Shown here: piece after piece, positions 63,871 through 64,000 of the stretch | Position numbering within the stretch: position 1 is the stretch's first letter | Layout of the letters: each line of letters begins with the position of its first letter | DNA from: Nitrospira sp. | GTDB lineage: Bacteria; Nitrospirota; Nitrospiria; Nitrospirales; Nitrospiraceae | Direction of reading: 5' to 3' | Assembly: GCA_020853775.1 (NCBI GenBank) | Contig: JADYYH010000010.1 | Coordinates: 38,981-102,980 of the forward strand | Length of the DNA stretch: 64,000 nt | The notes under the pieces: model-generated | Told to the model about the DNA's origin: nothing | Databases searched by the model: none | Seen by the model: only the letters and a program-made list of their open reading frames with translations | Translations under genes and position numbers: made by a program

Positions 63871-63948
63871 CCCCTAGCCCGCATTATTCACGAGAGTTCG
63901 TGACGAAACCGCCAAGACGCCACGCGAGACGGGCGCGCGGAGCTCCGA

Positions 63949-64000
63949 GAGGTCGAGGCATACTTGAAACAGTATGTTGAGGCCGCGAGGAGCGAGCCCG
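63949..64000. repeat. Second partial copy of repeat family 2, running off the window
   Basis: GAGGTCGAGGCATACT, a six-base loop, and AGTATGTTGAGG reproduce the central hairpin of the complete element (GAGGCGTAC and GTACGTTGAGG). The sequence continues with GCCGCGAGGAGCGAGCCCG to the window edge, so the right arm is missing. Confidence 0.6.

Overview
The window reads as chromosomal DNA from a GC-rich, free-living Gram-negative-type bacterium, most probably a Nitrospira-like member of the Nitrospirota. That assignment is an inference from the mix of gene families (lipoproteins and periplasmic proteins with signal peptides, several two-component systems, an LplT/PlsC/acyl-ligase fusion, DUF2330, DUF3047, DUF3365 and DUF3565 proteins) and from palindromic intergenic repeats. 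No rRNA, tRNA, CRISPR array, insertion sequence or phage gene was recognised. Coding density is high: about 57 protein genes, many with overlapping stop/start codons.

Layout. 0-9 kb: the 5' part of prmA (leftward, cut by the window edge), a membrane-anchored MutS-like ATPase, a giant lysophospholipid transporter/acyltransferase/acyl-ligase fusion, an amidohydrolase, and an ECF sigma factor with a membrane anti-sigma-like protein. 9-19 kb: small envelope proteins, a repeat-rich intergenic region, an RnfD-like membrane protein in frame with a DUF2330 protein, two small exported proteins, a tandem UspA protein and a long Lhr-type helicase. 19-22 kb: a leftward signalling cluster (HisKA_3 kinase, NarL-type regulator, stand-alone receiver, zinc-ribbon-like mini-protein). 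22-33 kb: a YeeZ-like epimerase, an SGNH membrane protein, an XRE-cupin regulator, a CPBP protease, an operon of aminotransferase, haem protein and amidohydrolase, a DnaJ-domain protein, and the 5-oxoprolinase operon pxpBAC. 33-47 kb: a DHH-CBS-tRNA nucleotidyltransferase fusion, exported proteins, an operon of TVP38 protein, flavoprotein and DUF3047 protein, a sulfite-oxidase-like protein coupled to a dipeptide epimerase, a 3-hydroxyisobutyrate-dehydrogenase-like enzyme and lipoproteins. 47-54 kb: two alpha-glucan-type glycosidases, a tiny protein and a parallel beta-helix protein. 54-64 kb: coaE, trxB, thiI, a START-like protein, a response regulator with a PAS domain, queG and a sigma-54 two-component pair.

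No single novel multi-gene system (defence, mobile or biosynthetic) stands out. The most unusual signals are structural. (1) Extended -10 promoters of the form TGnTAnnnT recur, several only 6-10 nt before a start codon, which implies leaderless or near-leaderless mRNAs for Lhr, the DHH-CCA protein, TrxB, CoaE, a kinase and DnaJ. (2) An RnfD-like protein has no stop codon before a DUF2330 protein that keeps its own ribosome binding site and signal peptide. (3) There are at least two families of nested palindromic intergenic repeats. (4) A stand-alone Cys-pair protein resembles the C-terminal tail of some signalling proteins and sits beside the response regulators.
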